Of a DNA stretch of 64,000 nt, positions 8,900 to 17,535 are shown piece by piece. Origin of the DNA: Hyphomonas sp. Its GTDB lineage: Bacteria > Pseudomonadota > Alphaproteobacteria > Caulobacterales > Hyphomonadaceae. Each line of letters starts with the position of its first letter. The first letter of the stretch is position 1. The stretch lies in contig CP051229.1 of assembly GCA_017792365.1 (NCBI GenBank), forward strand, positions 2,232,001 through 2,296,000, written 5' to 3'. Position numbers and translations under genes: made by a program. The notes beneath the pieces are model-generated. The model was not told where the DNA came from. It did no database searches and worked only from the letters and a program-made list of their open reading frames with translations.

Positions 8900-9228
8900 T
8901 CTGGGAGGTCCTGCTCTGGGGTATGCGGAGCCTTTGCACCACGGCGGTGAAAAGGCCTCTGCGACCCCGCTGCGTCAACACTTTGATATGGATTAGCGGG
9001 CCTTCAGCGCGGACCCGATGCGCGATGGCCACACTATCGCGCGGGGCAAGTTGCGGGCGCCTGCGGCCGGCTCACGCTGAGTTGAGCGGCATTCTGCAAT
9101 TTGAGCCCGCCGAACTGGCAATCTCACGACAGATTGTAACCGTATACACGTTATTCTTGGCTAGAACGGTCCATGAGAACCGCGACGCCAGGGGCGGCGG
9201 TGACCTGATTTCCGGAGTAGTCGAGACC
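8900..9228. other. Divergent intergenic region between TonB receptor and RND pump
   Basis: This 329-base region holds the promoters of two divergent units: the receptor-peptidase pair to the left and the pump to the right. A long open frame entering from 8923 joins the adaptor frame, but its residues are Arg/Cys/Ser-rich and unlike protein, so I treat it as non-coding. The only clear signal is the inverted repeat at 9137-9153, listed separately. Confidence 0.6.
9137..9153. promoter_or_regulatory. Operator-like inverted repeat upstream of RND pump
   Basis: TAACCGTATACACGTTA has TAAC/GTTA ends and a GTATAC centre. It lies 75 bases before the adaptor start, where a TetR- or MarR-type repressor of an efflux pump would bind. 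No regulator gene is adjacent. The left half TAACCGTA recurs at 16317-16324, upstream of the DUF6644 genes. The protein that binds is unknown. Confidence 0.35.
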
Positions 9229-10407
9229 ATGGCCATGAGCCGCAATCACCTTATAGCCTTGGGCGTCGCCCTCGTCATCGCCGCTGGCGCATGGCTGGGC
9301 CTTGCCAGCGGCGGCGGCGGAGATGGCGCAGAGCAGCAGGCGCGCGGCGGACCGCCCGGCCGCGGCGGCTTTGGCGGACCGGCGCCTGTTCTGGTCGAGA
9401 CGACCGGATATCGCGAATTTTTCACCCGGGTTGAGGCGCTCGGCACGCTGGAGCCGAAGGAGCGCGTCGAGCTTACCGCCAACGCCGCCGACCGCGTCAC
9501 GGCCGTCTATTTCGAAGATGGCCAGCGCGTGCAGCAGGGCGACACGCTGATCCTGCTGGCCAACGCCGAAGAGCGCGCCCAGCTCGACGCCGCGCAGGCG
9601 ACCCAGGCCGAGGCCCGCCGCCAGCTGGAGCGTAACCAGCGCCTGGTCGAACAGAACGCGATTTCGACGCTGGAGCTGCAGCGCTCGCAACGCGACGCCG
9701 AGAATGCCGATGGTCAGGTCCGCTCGCTGCAGGCCCGGCTGGGCGACCGCGTTCTGCGCGCGCCATTTGACGGCGTGCTTGGTTTCCGGATGGTGAGTCC
9801 CGGCGCCTATGTCTCGCCCGGCCAGCAGATCGCCACGCTGATCGACGACAGCGAGATGCGGCTTGAATTCTCGGTGCCCTCCATCTTCGCGACCGACCTG
9901 AAGCCCGGTCTCGAGATCACGGCGCGCACTGACGACCTGCCCGACCAGACCTTCAAGGGCGAACTGACCAGCGTGAACAACGCCATCGATCCCGTCACCC
10001 GCTCGGTGCGCGTGCGCGCCACGCTGCCGAACGAGAGCGGCGATCTCAAAGCCGGCATGTTCATGACGGTCGACCTGCGGTCTGAACCGCGCAACTCGCT
10101 CTTCGTCCCGGAAATCTCTGTCATCGCGGAAGGTCCCTCGACCTTTGTCTTCGTGGTCGATGACACGGTTCAGCCCAACGTGGTCCACAAGACGCAGGTG
10201 GAGCTTGGCGTGCGCGAGCGCGGCTATGCCGAGGTGCTGTCGGGCGTCTCCGAAGGCGTTGAGGTCGTGACCGACGGCATCCTCAAGCTGCGGCCGGGCA
10301 TGCCGGTCCGCGTGCCAGAACCTGAACGACCCTCTCCGGCCTCGATTGCCGAGGATGCATCCTATACGCCCGCCGGCGACGCGCTGGCTGCGGCCGGACT
10401 GGAGTAG
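9229..10407 (+). CDS. RND efflux pump periplasmic adaptor (membrane fusion protein)
   Basis: A 392-residue HlyD/AcrA-type adaptor that links an inner-membrane RND permease to an outer-membrane duct. One N-terminal membrane anchor (about 8-26) is followed by a Gly-rich linker, a lipoyl half-motif (GTLEPKERVELTANAADRV), an alpha-helical hairpin rich in Gln/Arg/Ala (about 115-170), the second lipoyl half (LRAPFDGVLGFRMVSPGAYV) and a beta-barrel domain. It resembles the MexH/MdtA group. The ATG at 9229 was chosen over an upstream open frame because the anchor follows it directly. The permease gene starts five bases after its stop. Confidence 0.93.
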   Translation: MAMSRNHLIALGVALVIAAGAWLGLASGGGGDGAEQQARGGPPGRGGFGGPAPVLVETTGYREFFTRVEALGTLEPKERVELTANAADRVTAVYFEDGQRVQQGDTLILLANAEERAQLDAAQATQAEARRQLERNQRLVEQNAISTLELQRSQRDAENADGQVRSLQARLGDRVLRAPFDGVLGFRMVSPGAYVSPGQQIATLIDDSEMRLEFSVPSIFATDLKPGLEITARTDDLPDQTFKGELTSVNNAIDPVTRSVRVRATLPNESGDLKAGMFMTVDLRSEPRNSLFVPEISVIAEGPSTFVFVVDDTVQPNVVHKTQVELGVRERGYAEVLSGVSEGVEVVTDGILKLRPGMPVRVPEPERPSPASIAEDASYTPAGDALAAAGLE

Positions 10408-10412
10408 CCCCC

Positions 10413-13400
10413 ATGCTGCTGTCCGATACCGCAATCAAGCGACCGGTGCTCGCCTCGGTCGTTGGTCTCCTGCTGATTGCGGTAGGGCTGGTGTCCTATA
10501 CGCGCCTGGCGCTGCGCGAATTTCCCGACATCGACCCGCCGATCGTTTCGATCCGCACCACCTACCCCGGCGCATCCGCCAACGTCGTGGAATCCCGCAT
10601 CACCGAGGTGATCGAGGATCGGATTGCCGGCGTTGAAGGCATCCGCTTCATCAACTCAACCTCGTCGGACGGCGCATCCAACATCACGATCGAGTTTGAT
10701 GTCCGCCGCGACATCGACGCCGCCGCCAACGACATCCGCGACCGCGTATCGGGCATATTGCGAATGCTGCCGCTGGAGGCGGACCCGCCCGACGTACAGA
10801 AGGCGGACGCTGGCGAAGAAACCGTGATGTGGCTGAATATCCAGTCAGACACGATGACGCCGCTGGAAATGACCGACTACGCGGAACGCTATCTGGTCGA
10901 CAGGTTCTCCTCCATCGACGGGGTCGCGCGCGTACAGGTCGGCGGCGCCCGAACGCCGGCCATGAAGGTGTGGCTGGACCGGCGCGCCATGGCCGCGCGC
11001 GGGCTGACCGTTGGCGATGTCGAGGCTGCGGTCCGGACCGAGAATGTCGAGCTGCCGGCAGGCAGCCTGCAGTCGGAAGATCTCATCTTCACCGCTAGAA
11101 TCGAGCGGCCCTTCCGAACGCCTGAGGATTTTGCGGCGCTGGTCATCGCCAAGGGGGCCGACGGACAGGTCATCAGGCTGGGAGATGTCGCGCGCGTCGA
11201 GTTCGGCGCTGAGGAGGACCGCAACGTCTTCAGGGGCAACGGCGTGCCGATGGTGGGGATGGGCATCGTCAAGCAGTCCACCGCCAACGTCGTGCAGGTG
11301 GCTGACGACGCCAAGGCGCGACTGGCTGAAGTGACCCCGACGCTGCCCGAGGGCATGACGATCGTCATCAACATGGATGGATCGGTCTTCATCTCCGCAT
11401 CGATCCGCGAGGTCTTCATCACCCTCGGGATCGCGGTGATCCTTGTTGTCGGCGTGATCTACGTCTTCCTGGGCACATTCCGCGCAACCATCATACCCGC
11501 CGTCACCGTGCCGATCTCCCTAATCGCGACCTTCAGCGTGATCTATGCGCTTGGCCTCTCGATCAACCTTCTCACACTGCTTGCGCTGGTGATGGCGATT
11601 GGCCTGGTCGTCGACGACGCCATCGTCGTGCTGGAGAACATTCACCGGCGCATCGTGCAATATGGCGAGAGCCCGCTGGTCGCCGCGTATCGCGGCACGC
11701 GCCAGGTCGGCTTCGCCGTGGTCGCAACCACGATGGTGCTGGTCTCGGTCTTCATTCCCATCACCTTCATGGAAGGACAGATGGGCCGCCTGTTCTCGGA
11801 ATTCGCCATCGCCATGGCTGCGGCCGTCACCTTCTCGATGCTGGTGGCGCTGACGATCTCCCCGATGCTCGCATCGAAACTGCTCCACAAGCGTGAGCAG
11901 GAGGCCGAGGAGACGGGGTTTCAGAAGAAGGTCGAAAACCTGTCGGACAGGGCGCGCAACGCCTATGGCAGAGTGTTCGATGCAACCGTGCACCGCCCGA
12001 TCGCCATCGGCGTCGCCCTGCTCGCGGTTCTCGTCGGCTGCTGGGGCCTGCTGCGGGCGATCCCCGGCGAATACGTGCCGGATGAAGACCGCGGCAGCTT
12101 CATGGTGTTCGTGCAGGGACCGGAAGGCGCCTCCTTCGATTACCTGATGGGCTACATGGACCAGGTCGAAGAACGTCTCGTGCCCATGGTCGGCAATGGC
12201 GAGATCCACCGCATCATGATCGTGGCGCCCGGCTTCGGGCCCGCCTCAAGCTTTTCCAGCGGCATGGTGATGGTGAACCTGACCGACTGGGGCGAACGCC
12301 GCGATGGCTTCGAGATCGTCAACGAGATGAACGGCAGACTGAGAGACCTGCCCGGCGTGCAGGCCTTCGCCAACATGAGCACAGCGTTCCGCGGCTCCGG
12401 CCAGCCGATCCAGTTCGTGCTGGGCGGCCCGTCCTACGAGAAGCTCGTGGAATGGCGCGACACCTTCATCGCCGCGCTGGACCAGAACAATCCGGGGATT
12501 TCCAACATCAACTGGGACTTCAAGGAAACGCAGCAGCAATACCGCGTCAGCGTGAATTACAACCGGGCGGCGGACCTTGGCGTCTCTGTTCGCGAGATCG
12601 GCTCGACCCTGCAGACCATGCTTGGCTCCAAGCGGGTCGGGACATTCATCGAGAACGGCGAAGAGCGGAACGTTGTGTTCGAGGGCGAGCGCGAAGATCA
12701 GGCGACGCCGACAGACCTGCAAAGCATCTATGTGCGGTCCGCGCGCACCCGCGAACTCATCCCCCTGTCCAACCTCGTGACCGTGGAGCCGATGGCCGAC
12801 AGCCGTCGTCTCAACCGCTATAACCGCGTCCGCGCAATCACCATCAGTGCGACGCTCGATCCCGGCGTGTCGCTGGGCGCGGCGCTGGACGAGATGGAGG
12901 CGCTTGCCCGCGACGTGCTGCCTGACGAAGCCCAGATCGACTACAAGGGCCAGTCGCTCGACTACAAGCGCGCCGGCACATCGATCGCCTTTGTCTTCGG
13001 CTTCGGCCTGCTGGTCGTGTTCCTGGTGCTCGCCGCGCAGTTCGAGAGCTGGATCCACCCGTTCGTGATCATGCTGTGCGTGCCGGCGACGGTCGGCGGC
13101 GGCCTGCTGGGCATCTGGCTGACCGGCAACACGCTGAACATCTATTCGCAGATCGGCCTCATCATGCTGGTCGGCCTCGCGGCGAAGAACGGCATCCTGA
13201 TCGTCGAGTTCGCAAACCAGCTGCGCGACAAGGGTATGGAATTCCACGCCGCGCTGCGCGAGGCGTCGATCACCCGCTTCCGGCCGATCATCATGACCAG
13301 CCTGACGGCCGCCGCCGGCGCGATCCCGCTGATCTTCTCGCATGGCGCAGGATCGGAGACGCGCTCGGTGATCGGGATCACGATCCTCTGCGGCGTGCTG

Positions 13401-13544
13401 GCGGCGATGGTTGTGACCCTCGTCATCGTTCCGGCCGCATACTCCCTGCTGGCCAAGGGCACTGGCTCGCCACAGGACGTGACGCGCAAGCTGCGCCGCG
13501 AAGAGAAGGATGCGCCGGAGGCCAACCTCTCACCGGCGGAATAG
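10413..13544 (+). CDS. RND efflux pump permease (HAE1/AcrB-type)
   Basis: A 1043-residue proton-driven inner-membrane pump. It begins with the typical permease N-terminus (IKRPVLASVVGLLLIAVG) and has 12 predicted membrane helices in two halves separated by two large periplasmic loops. The proton relay Asp-Asp pair lies in VVDDAIVVLENIHRR (about 399-413) in helix 4, and the matching Lys-containing segment AAKNGILIVEFANQLRD is in helix 10. It most resembles the MexI/MdtB-like branch that exports small hydrophobic compounds. It pairs with the adaptor just upstream; no outer-membrane component follows. Confidence 0.95.
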   Translation: MLLSDTAIKRPVLASVVGLLLIAVGLVSYTRLALREFPDIDPPIVSIRTTYPGASANVVESRITEVIEDRIAGVEGIRFINSTSSDGASNITIEFDVRRDIDAAANDIRDRVSGILRMLPLEADPPDVQKADAGEETVMWLNIQSDTMTPLEMTDYAERYLVDRFSSIDGVARVQVGGARTPAMKVWLDRRAMAARGLTVGDVEAAVRTENVELPAGSLQSEDLIFTARIERPFRTPEDFAALVIAKGADGQVIRLGDVARVEFGAEEDRNVFRGNGVPMVGMGIVKQSTANVVQVADDAKARLAEVTPTLPEGMTIVINMDGSVFISASIREVFITLGIAVILVVGVIYVFLGTFRATIIPAVTVPISLIATFSVIYALGLSINLLTLLALVMAIGLVVDDAIVVLENIHRRIVQYGESPLVAAYRGTRQVGFAVVATTMVLVSVFIPITFMEGQMGRLFSEFAIAMAAAVTFSMLVALTISPMLASKLLHKREQEAEETGFQKKVENLSDRARNAYGRVFDATVHRPIAIGVALLAVLVGCWGLLRAIPGEYVPDEDRGSFMVFVQGPEGASFDYLMGYMDQVEERLVPMVGNGEIHRIMIVAPGFGPASSFSSGMVMVNLTDWGERRDGFEIVNEMNGRLRDLPGVQAFANMSTAFRGSGQPIQFVLGGPSYEKLVEWRDTFIAALDQNNPGISNINWDFKETQQQYRVSVNYNRAADLGVSVREIGSTLQTMLGSKRVGTFIENGEERNVVFEGEREDQATPTDLQSIYVRSARTRELIPLSNLVTVEPMADSRRLNRYNRVRAITISATLDPGVSLGAALDEMEALARDVLPDEAQIDYKGQSLDYKRAGTSIAFVFGFGLLVVFLVLAAQFESWIHPFVIMLCVPATVGGGLLGIWLTGNTLNIYSQIGLIMLVGLAAKNGILIVEFANQLRDKGMEFHAALREASITRFRPIIMTSLTAAAGAIPLIFSHGAGSETRSVIGITILCGVLAAMVVTLVIVPAAYSLLAKGTGSPQDVTRKLRREEKDAPEANLSPAE

Positions 13545-13599
13545 GCGTTCATCGGCGCAGCAGCGGCTATGCTAGGGTCCGCTTAAGGAGACCTGCCGA

Positions 13600-14160
13600 A
13601 TGAGTCTGCCGGATCGCATTGTCGAAGACTGTCTGGACGCTGTCGCCGGCGGCCAGAAGGCGATGCGCCAGGTCGTGGCGCGCTGGGTCAGCGAGCCCAT
13701 GGCGCTGCTTGCCGGCCTCGGAGAAGATGCGCCGATCGGCCTGCGGACGCTGCATCGCTCCGGCGAGCTGACGGTGCTGGATTTTGTCTGGGCGCCCGAC
13801 ATGACGCTGCCGCCGCACACGCACGAGGTTCCCGCCCTGATCGGCGTTTATGCAGGGCGGGAGGACAACATCTTCTGGCGGCGTCGCGATGGCGGCATCG
13901 AGGCGGCCGGCGCGCAGACGCTGGGTCCGCGCGAAGTCGCGACGCTGGGCCGCGACATCATCCATTCTGTGACCAACCCGTTGGGCATGCGCTCGCGCGC
14001 GCTCCACGTCTATCTCGGCGACTTCTTCGCCCCGCCCACCCCGCGGCGCGAATGGGATCATGGGAAACTTGAAGAACATGACTGGACGCCAGACGCGGTG
14101 CGCCAGCGGTTCGCCGAAGCCGAAGCCAGAGAGGCCGCGATGCGGTCGCAGACCGACTGA
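13600..14160 (+). CDS. Cupin-fold protein (cysteine dioxygenase-like metal-dependent enzyme)
   Basis: A 186-residue protein with an N-terminal helical part and a double-stranded beta-helix core. The first cupin motif PPHTHEVPALIGVYAGRE carries His 73, His 75 and probably Glu 76; His 122 (IIHSV) and His 136 (ALHVYLG) could complete a metal site. The arrangement is like the predicted metal-dependent cupins related to cysteine dioxygenase and 3-mercaptopropionate dioxygenase, but the Tyr-Cys crosslink region cannot be identified, so substrate is open. AAGGAG at 13585-13590 gives a good ribosome site. It stands alone between the pump operon and a convergent hydrolase. Confidence 0.75.
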   Translation: MSLPDRIVEDCLDAVAGGQKAMRQVVARWVSEPMALLAGLGEDAPIGLRTLHRSGELTVLDFVWAPDMTLPPHTHEVPALIGVYAGREDNIFWRRRDGGIEAAGAQTLGPREVATLGRDIIHSVTNPLGMRSRALHVYLGDFFAPPTPRREWDHGKLEEHDWTPDAVRQRFAEAEAREAAMRSQTD

Positions 14161-14162
14161 CA

Positions 14163-14190
14163 TGAAAACGGGCGCTCCGATGGAGCGCCC
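14163..14190 (-). terminator. Rho-independent terminator of the serine hydrolase gene
   Basis: Read on the minus strand, GGGCGCTCC and GGAGCGCCC form a perfect 9-base stem with a 3-base loop, followed by GTTTTC. It lies 28 bases past the stop of the minus-strand hydrolase and three bases past the end of the convergent cupin gene. Confidence 0.7.
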
Positions 14191-14217
14191 GCATCAGCTT
14201 TGGCTTGTCGTGCGAGA

Positions 14218-15570
14218 TCAGTCGCCGACGAAGGCGTCGTAGATGAAGTCGCGGTTCTTGCGCTGGTATTCGGCGGTCAGCGCGACGTCCTGGATTCCAA
14301 AGACCATGAAGAGGTCGTTCTTCGGATCGACCCAGAACTCGGTGCCGGCAATGCCGTACCACGAGAACGTGCCATTGCCCGGACGTTGCTTGGTGTCGTC
14401 AAGCACCAGCGAGAACCCGAGGCCAAAGCCCATGCCCTGCCCCGGGAAGAACAGCCCCTTGGAGCGGATCTCCGGCGAGGTCTCGTCGACCCGCATCCGG
14501 GCCAGCGTTTCCGGCTTGATGATCTCGACACCGCGATAGGTGCCGTCATTCGCCAGCATCAGCGTGAAGCGGAGATAGTCTTCCATCGTCGAAGACAGAC
14601 CGCCGCCGCCCGACATGAACGGCGTCCGGGCCGTGTAGTCGTAATAGTACGGCAGGGCGGCGTTCTTCGGCTCGGCGAAGCGCGCGGCCTCGGATGCGTC
14701 CTGGAAGAACTTGGTGTCGGTCATGCCCAGCGGTCCGGTGATCCGTTGAGCGATCGCGTCTTCCAGCGACTGGCCGCTGGCGACTTCGATGACGCCGCCA
14801 AGGACGTCGGTCGCACGCGAATAGTTCCAGGCCGTGCCGGGCTCTGCAGCCAACGGCAGGGCTGCCAAGACGCTGGAGTATTCGGCGGCAGACAGATCAG
14901 TGCGGTTCTCGCCGCCTTCGGCGTATAGCTTGGCCAGCGGCAGCGTCGGGACGACGAAACCGTAGATCAGGCCGGCCGTGTGGCTCATGAGGTGGCGAAC
15001 CAGCATCTCGTTCTCGGCGGGCTTGGTCGTGCCGTCCGCCTGCAGGATCTGGGCGTTGGCGAACTCGGGGATGTACTTGGAAACCGGATCGTCGATGTCG
15101 AGCTTTCCTTCCTCGACCAGCTTCATCGCCGTGACCGAGACGACCGGCTTGGTCATCGAGAAGATGCGGAAGATCGTCTCTTCGCTCATCGGCGTGGTCT
15201 GGTCGGGGCCCTGGACGCCGAAGCCTTCGGCGAACGCGACCTTGTCGTTGCGGCCGATCAGCAGGTAGGCGCCGGGGAGCTTGCCGCTCTCGACATCGGC
15301 CTCATACGCGGCGCGGATCTCGTCGAGCTTCGCCGTATCGAAGCCGAGCGCTTCGGGGTCGCCCATTTCGATCGAGGACGCTGCGAGCGAAGGCGCAGCA
15401 GCGCTGGCCGCTTCGGCGCGCTCCATCGCGGGCGATGCAGCCGCTTCACCTTGCGCCGCTTCACCTTGCGCAGAATCTCCGGGCGCGGTGCTGCACGCCG
15501 CTGCAAGAACGAGAGCCGCACAGCCAGCCAGCAGGCCGGATCTTGTGAAAAGTTTCGTGTTGGTCCGCAT
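14218..15570 (-). CDS. Serine hydrolase, beta-lactamase class C / EstB family, lipoprotein
   Basis: A 450-residue penicillin-binding-protein-fold hydrolase. The nucleophile motif SxxK is Ser 138-Met-Thr-Lys 141 (FRIFSMTKPVVS), and the YxN-equivalent is Tyr 250-Ser-Arg (AWNYSR), as in EstB-type esterases rather than true AmpC enzymes, which have YAN. A lipobox (LAAAC, Cys 26) and an Ala/Glu-rich linker precede the domain. Members are esterases or peptidases acting in the periplasm; a resistance role is not supported. ATG 15570 was preferred to ATG 15576 because GGAG lies six bases before it. A hairpin terminator follows the stop. Confidence 0.9.
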   Translation of the reverse strand: MRTNTKLFTRSGLLAGCAALVLAAACSTAPGDSAQGEAAQGEAAASPAMERAEAASAAAPSLAASSIEMGDPEALGFDTAKLDEIRAAYEADVESGKLPGAYLLIGRNDKVAFAEGFGVQGPDQTTPMSEETIFRIFSMTKPVVSVTAMKLVEEGKLDIDDPVSKYIPEFANAQILQADGTTKPAENEMLVRHLMSHTAGLIYGFVVPTLPLAKLYAEGGENRTDLSAAEYSSVLAALPLAAEPGTAWNYSRATDVLGGVIEVASGQSLEDAIAQRITGPLGMTDTKFFQDASEAARFAEPKNAALPYYYDYTARTPFMSGGGGLSSTMEDYLRFTLMLANDGTYRGVEIIKPETLARMRVDETSPEIRSKGLFFPGQGMGFGLGFSLVLDDTKQRPGNGTFSWYGIAGTEFWVDPKNDLFMVFGIQDVALTAEYQRKNRDFIYDAFVGD

Positions 15571-15793
15571 ATCCATCTCCCATTCGCCGTTGAGGCGGCG
15601 TTCCGCTTCTATGACACGGCATGACGCTTCCGCCATCCCTACGCCGCGTCAACCACGTCTCGCGCTCGTTTTCGTGCGTCGACATAGCGCTCGCGCATCA
15701 CGTACAGATGACTTACCCTACGGGCAAAACCAGTATCCGGTCTCTGACCCGCCCGGAAGCGGCGCCGGAGACGAAGAGAGTGGAGGAGCGAGC

Positions 15794-16300
15794 ATGGTGC
15801 GGACAGGTATGACCGCAGCTCTGATGATGGCGCTGGCGGCGTGTTCCGGCGGAGAGAGCGCGCCGGCGGCGACTGCCGGACAGGCTGCGGCGGGCGCGCC
15901 ACAGGCGGAATTCCGCACCGAGCTGAACAGCCAGGAGCTGATGGCGCACGTCATCGACTACAATGCCTTCGAGATCTGGCATCGCCAGGGCTGGATCTAC
16001 AGCGCTGACGGCGTCGAGGAGCTGTTCCCAACGGACGATGAGGGCTGGTTCGCCGCGGAGAACGCCGCCGCGACGCTGGCGGAGCTGTCCAACACGCTGC
16101 TGCTGCCCGGACGCGTGCCGCCAGACGCCGACGATGCCGCGGACTGGATCAGCTATGCGCACGAGCTGAACCGGACCTCGCTTGTCGCCATGCAGCGGGC
16201 CGAAGCGCAGGACAAGGAAGCCTTCTTTGATGCGGGAGGCGACATCTATGTCGTCTGTCGCTCGTGCCACGAGCAATTCGTGATCGGCGACATCGAATAG
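15794..16300 (+). CDS. Cytochrome c'-like (class II) haem lipoprotein
   Basis: A 168-residue lipoprotein (LAAC, Cys 17) whose haem-binding motif CRSCH (155-159) lies ten residues from the C-terminus, as in class II cytochromes c (c' and c-556), which are four-helix bundles. Helix-rich sequence fills residues 45-150. These periplasmic proteins pass electrons or bind NO/CO. GGAGGAG at 15782-15788 marks the start clearly. It lies upstream of two DUF6644-type membrane protein genes on the same strand and may act with them or with the PQQ-type proteins at 23-27 kb; this is inference. Confidence 0.85.
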   Translation: MVRTGMTAALMMALAACSGGESAPAATAGQAAAGAPQAEFRTELNSQELMAHVIDYNAFEIWHRQGWIYSADGVEELFPTDDEGWFAAENAAATLAELSNTLLLPGRVPPDADDAADWISYAHELNRTSLVAMQRAEAQDKEAFFDAGGDIYVVCRSCHEQFVIGDIE

Positions 16301-16316
16301 GCGGGGGCCGTTACCA

Positions 16317-16333
16317 TAACCGTAAATAACGTT
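16317..16333. promoter_or_regulatory. Possible operator upstream of DUF6644 pair
   Basis: TAACCGTAAATAACGTT begins with the same eight bases as the box at 9137-9153 and ends with AACGTT. The following bases give TTGCGTCA (16332-16339), close to the TTACGTCA half-site at 25111. It lies 168 bases before the first DUF6644 gene. Weak on its own; of interest because related boxes recur at 19457 and 25109. Confidence 0.25.
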
Positions 16334-16500
16334 GCGTCATGTGGCCTCACATGGGCCTATTTGACGCCAATCAAATTGCCGGGATTACCGCCGGTTAATA
16401 GTATAAGAGGCGACAGTTGACCGCACGCCGGCGCGTTAACGGGGTATGCGAGCCGGACAGATAGAACGATCCGCGCGGCCAGTACGGGAGGAAACGACAC

Positions 16501-17532
16501 GTGTTGCATGATTTCTTTCTATGGATACAGGAGGGCCTTGGGGCTCATCCGGACGGGTATCCGCCATCCTGGAGCGCCCAGTTCCTGGGCTCGCTCAACC
16601 TCTGGTCGGTCACCGAGGGCACCCACGTTCTGACGCTGATGCTGTTTGCGGGCACGATCTGGATCGTCGACCTGCGGATGATGGGCGCAGCCTTCAAGAA
16701 CGTGCCGTTCTCGACGCTGAACGACCGGGTGCTGCCCTTCACCATTCTCGGCTTCGCGGTGATGATCATCACCGGGATCATCCTCTTCCTCGCCAAGCCG
16801 ATGGATTATTACCACAACATCTGGTTCCGGGCGAAAATGCTGTTCCTGCTGATTGCGGCTGTGAACATCTACTGGTTCCACCACCGGCTCCAGAAGAACA
16901 TGGACGAGTGGAACACGATGCCCGACGCCACTGGCGCCGCGACCGCAAGGGACGGCGCCTACTGGTTCGCGGCGGTGACGTCTGGCGTTCTGCTTCTGGC
17001 CGTGATCGCGTTTGCCGCGATTTCCGGCCAGGCGGTATGGGCTGCTGTGGTGGCGCTGGGCGCTGCCGCATCAGGCTTCCTGCTGCTGGGTCCGGGCGCA
17101 AATGCGCCTGTCGAAGGGACCAACTGGCGCCGGCGCGCGGGCCTCGCCATCGCACTGGTCGTGGGACTGGCCTATTTCCCGATCTTCCTGCCGACGGTCG
17201 TTGAATCCGCCTGGCTGGCGCCGATGATCCTGCTGGTCATCGCGCTGATCGCCGGGCAGTTCTGGCTCCACCACAACCGGCATCCCAACCCGCCCATGGG
17301 CGTCAAGGTTTCGGCCCTGATTTCGATGACGTCGTGGATCCTGATCATCATCCTGGGGCGGTTCATCGCCTACAACTGGTTCGACTGCGGCAAGCCGCAG
17401 CCGGCCTTCACCAACTTCGTTCAGGAATGCTCCTCGACCTATGGCGGCGCCGTACCGCTTGAAGTGGAAGTCGAGGCGATGCTTTCCAGCGGCGCAAAGA
17501 CCGCGCAGCTTTCGGCGACGGAAGGAGAATAG
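16501..17532 (+). CDS. DUF6644-type multi-pass membrane protein, long paralogue
   Basis: A 343-residue protein with about eight hydrophobic helices. Residues 36-62 (TEGTHVLTLMLFAG then VDLRMMG) align with the same region of the next gene, including His 42 and the LRxMG signature, so the two are paralogues. A second His (103, YYHNIWFRAKML) and a C-terminal cytoplasmic or periplasmic tail are present. I associate this pattern with the DUF6644 family of unknown function. Conserved helix-borne histidines would suit haem b or quinone binding, but nothing proves it. The start is GTG with GGGAGGAAAC upstream. The next gene follows after three bases. Confidence 0.75.
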   Translation: MLHDFFLWIQEGLGAHPDGYPPSWSAQFLGSLNLWSVTEGTHVLTLMLFAGTIWIVDLRMMGAAFKNVPFSTLNDRVLPFTILGFAVMIITGIILFLAKPMDYYHNIWFRAKMLFLLIAAVNIYWFHHRLQKNMDEWNTMPDATGAATARDGAYWFAAVTSGVLLLAVIAFAAISGQAVWAAVVALGAAASGFLLLGPGANAPVEGTNWRRRAGLAIALVVGLAYFPIFLPTVVESAWLAPMILLVIALIAGQFWLHHNRHPNPPMGVKVSALISMTSWILIIILGRFIAYNWFDCGKPQPAFTNFVQECSSTYGGAVPLEVEVEAMLSSGAKTAQLSATEGE

Positions 17533-17535
17533 GTC

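Noticed and set aside
8923-9228. N-terminal extension of the RND adaptor
   Set aside because: The added 102 residues are Arg/Cys/Ser-rich and contain the operator-like repeat; the membrane anchor follows ATG 9229.
14218-15570. Antibiotic-resistance beta-lactamase
   Set aside because: The second motif is Tyr-Ser-Arg, not Tyr-Ala-Asn, and the context gives no hint of resistance; esterase/peptidase is the better call.
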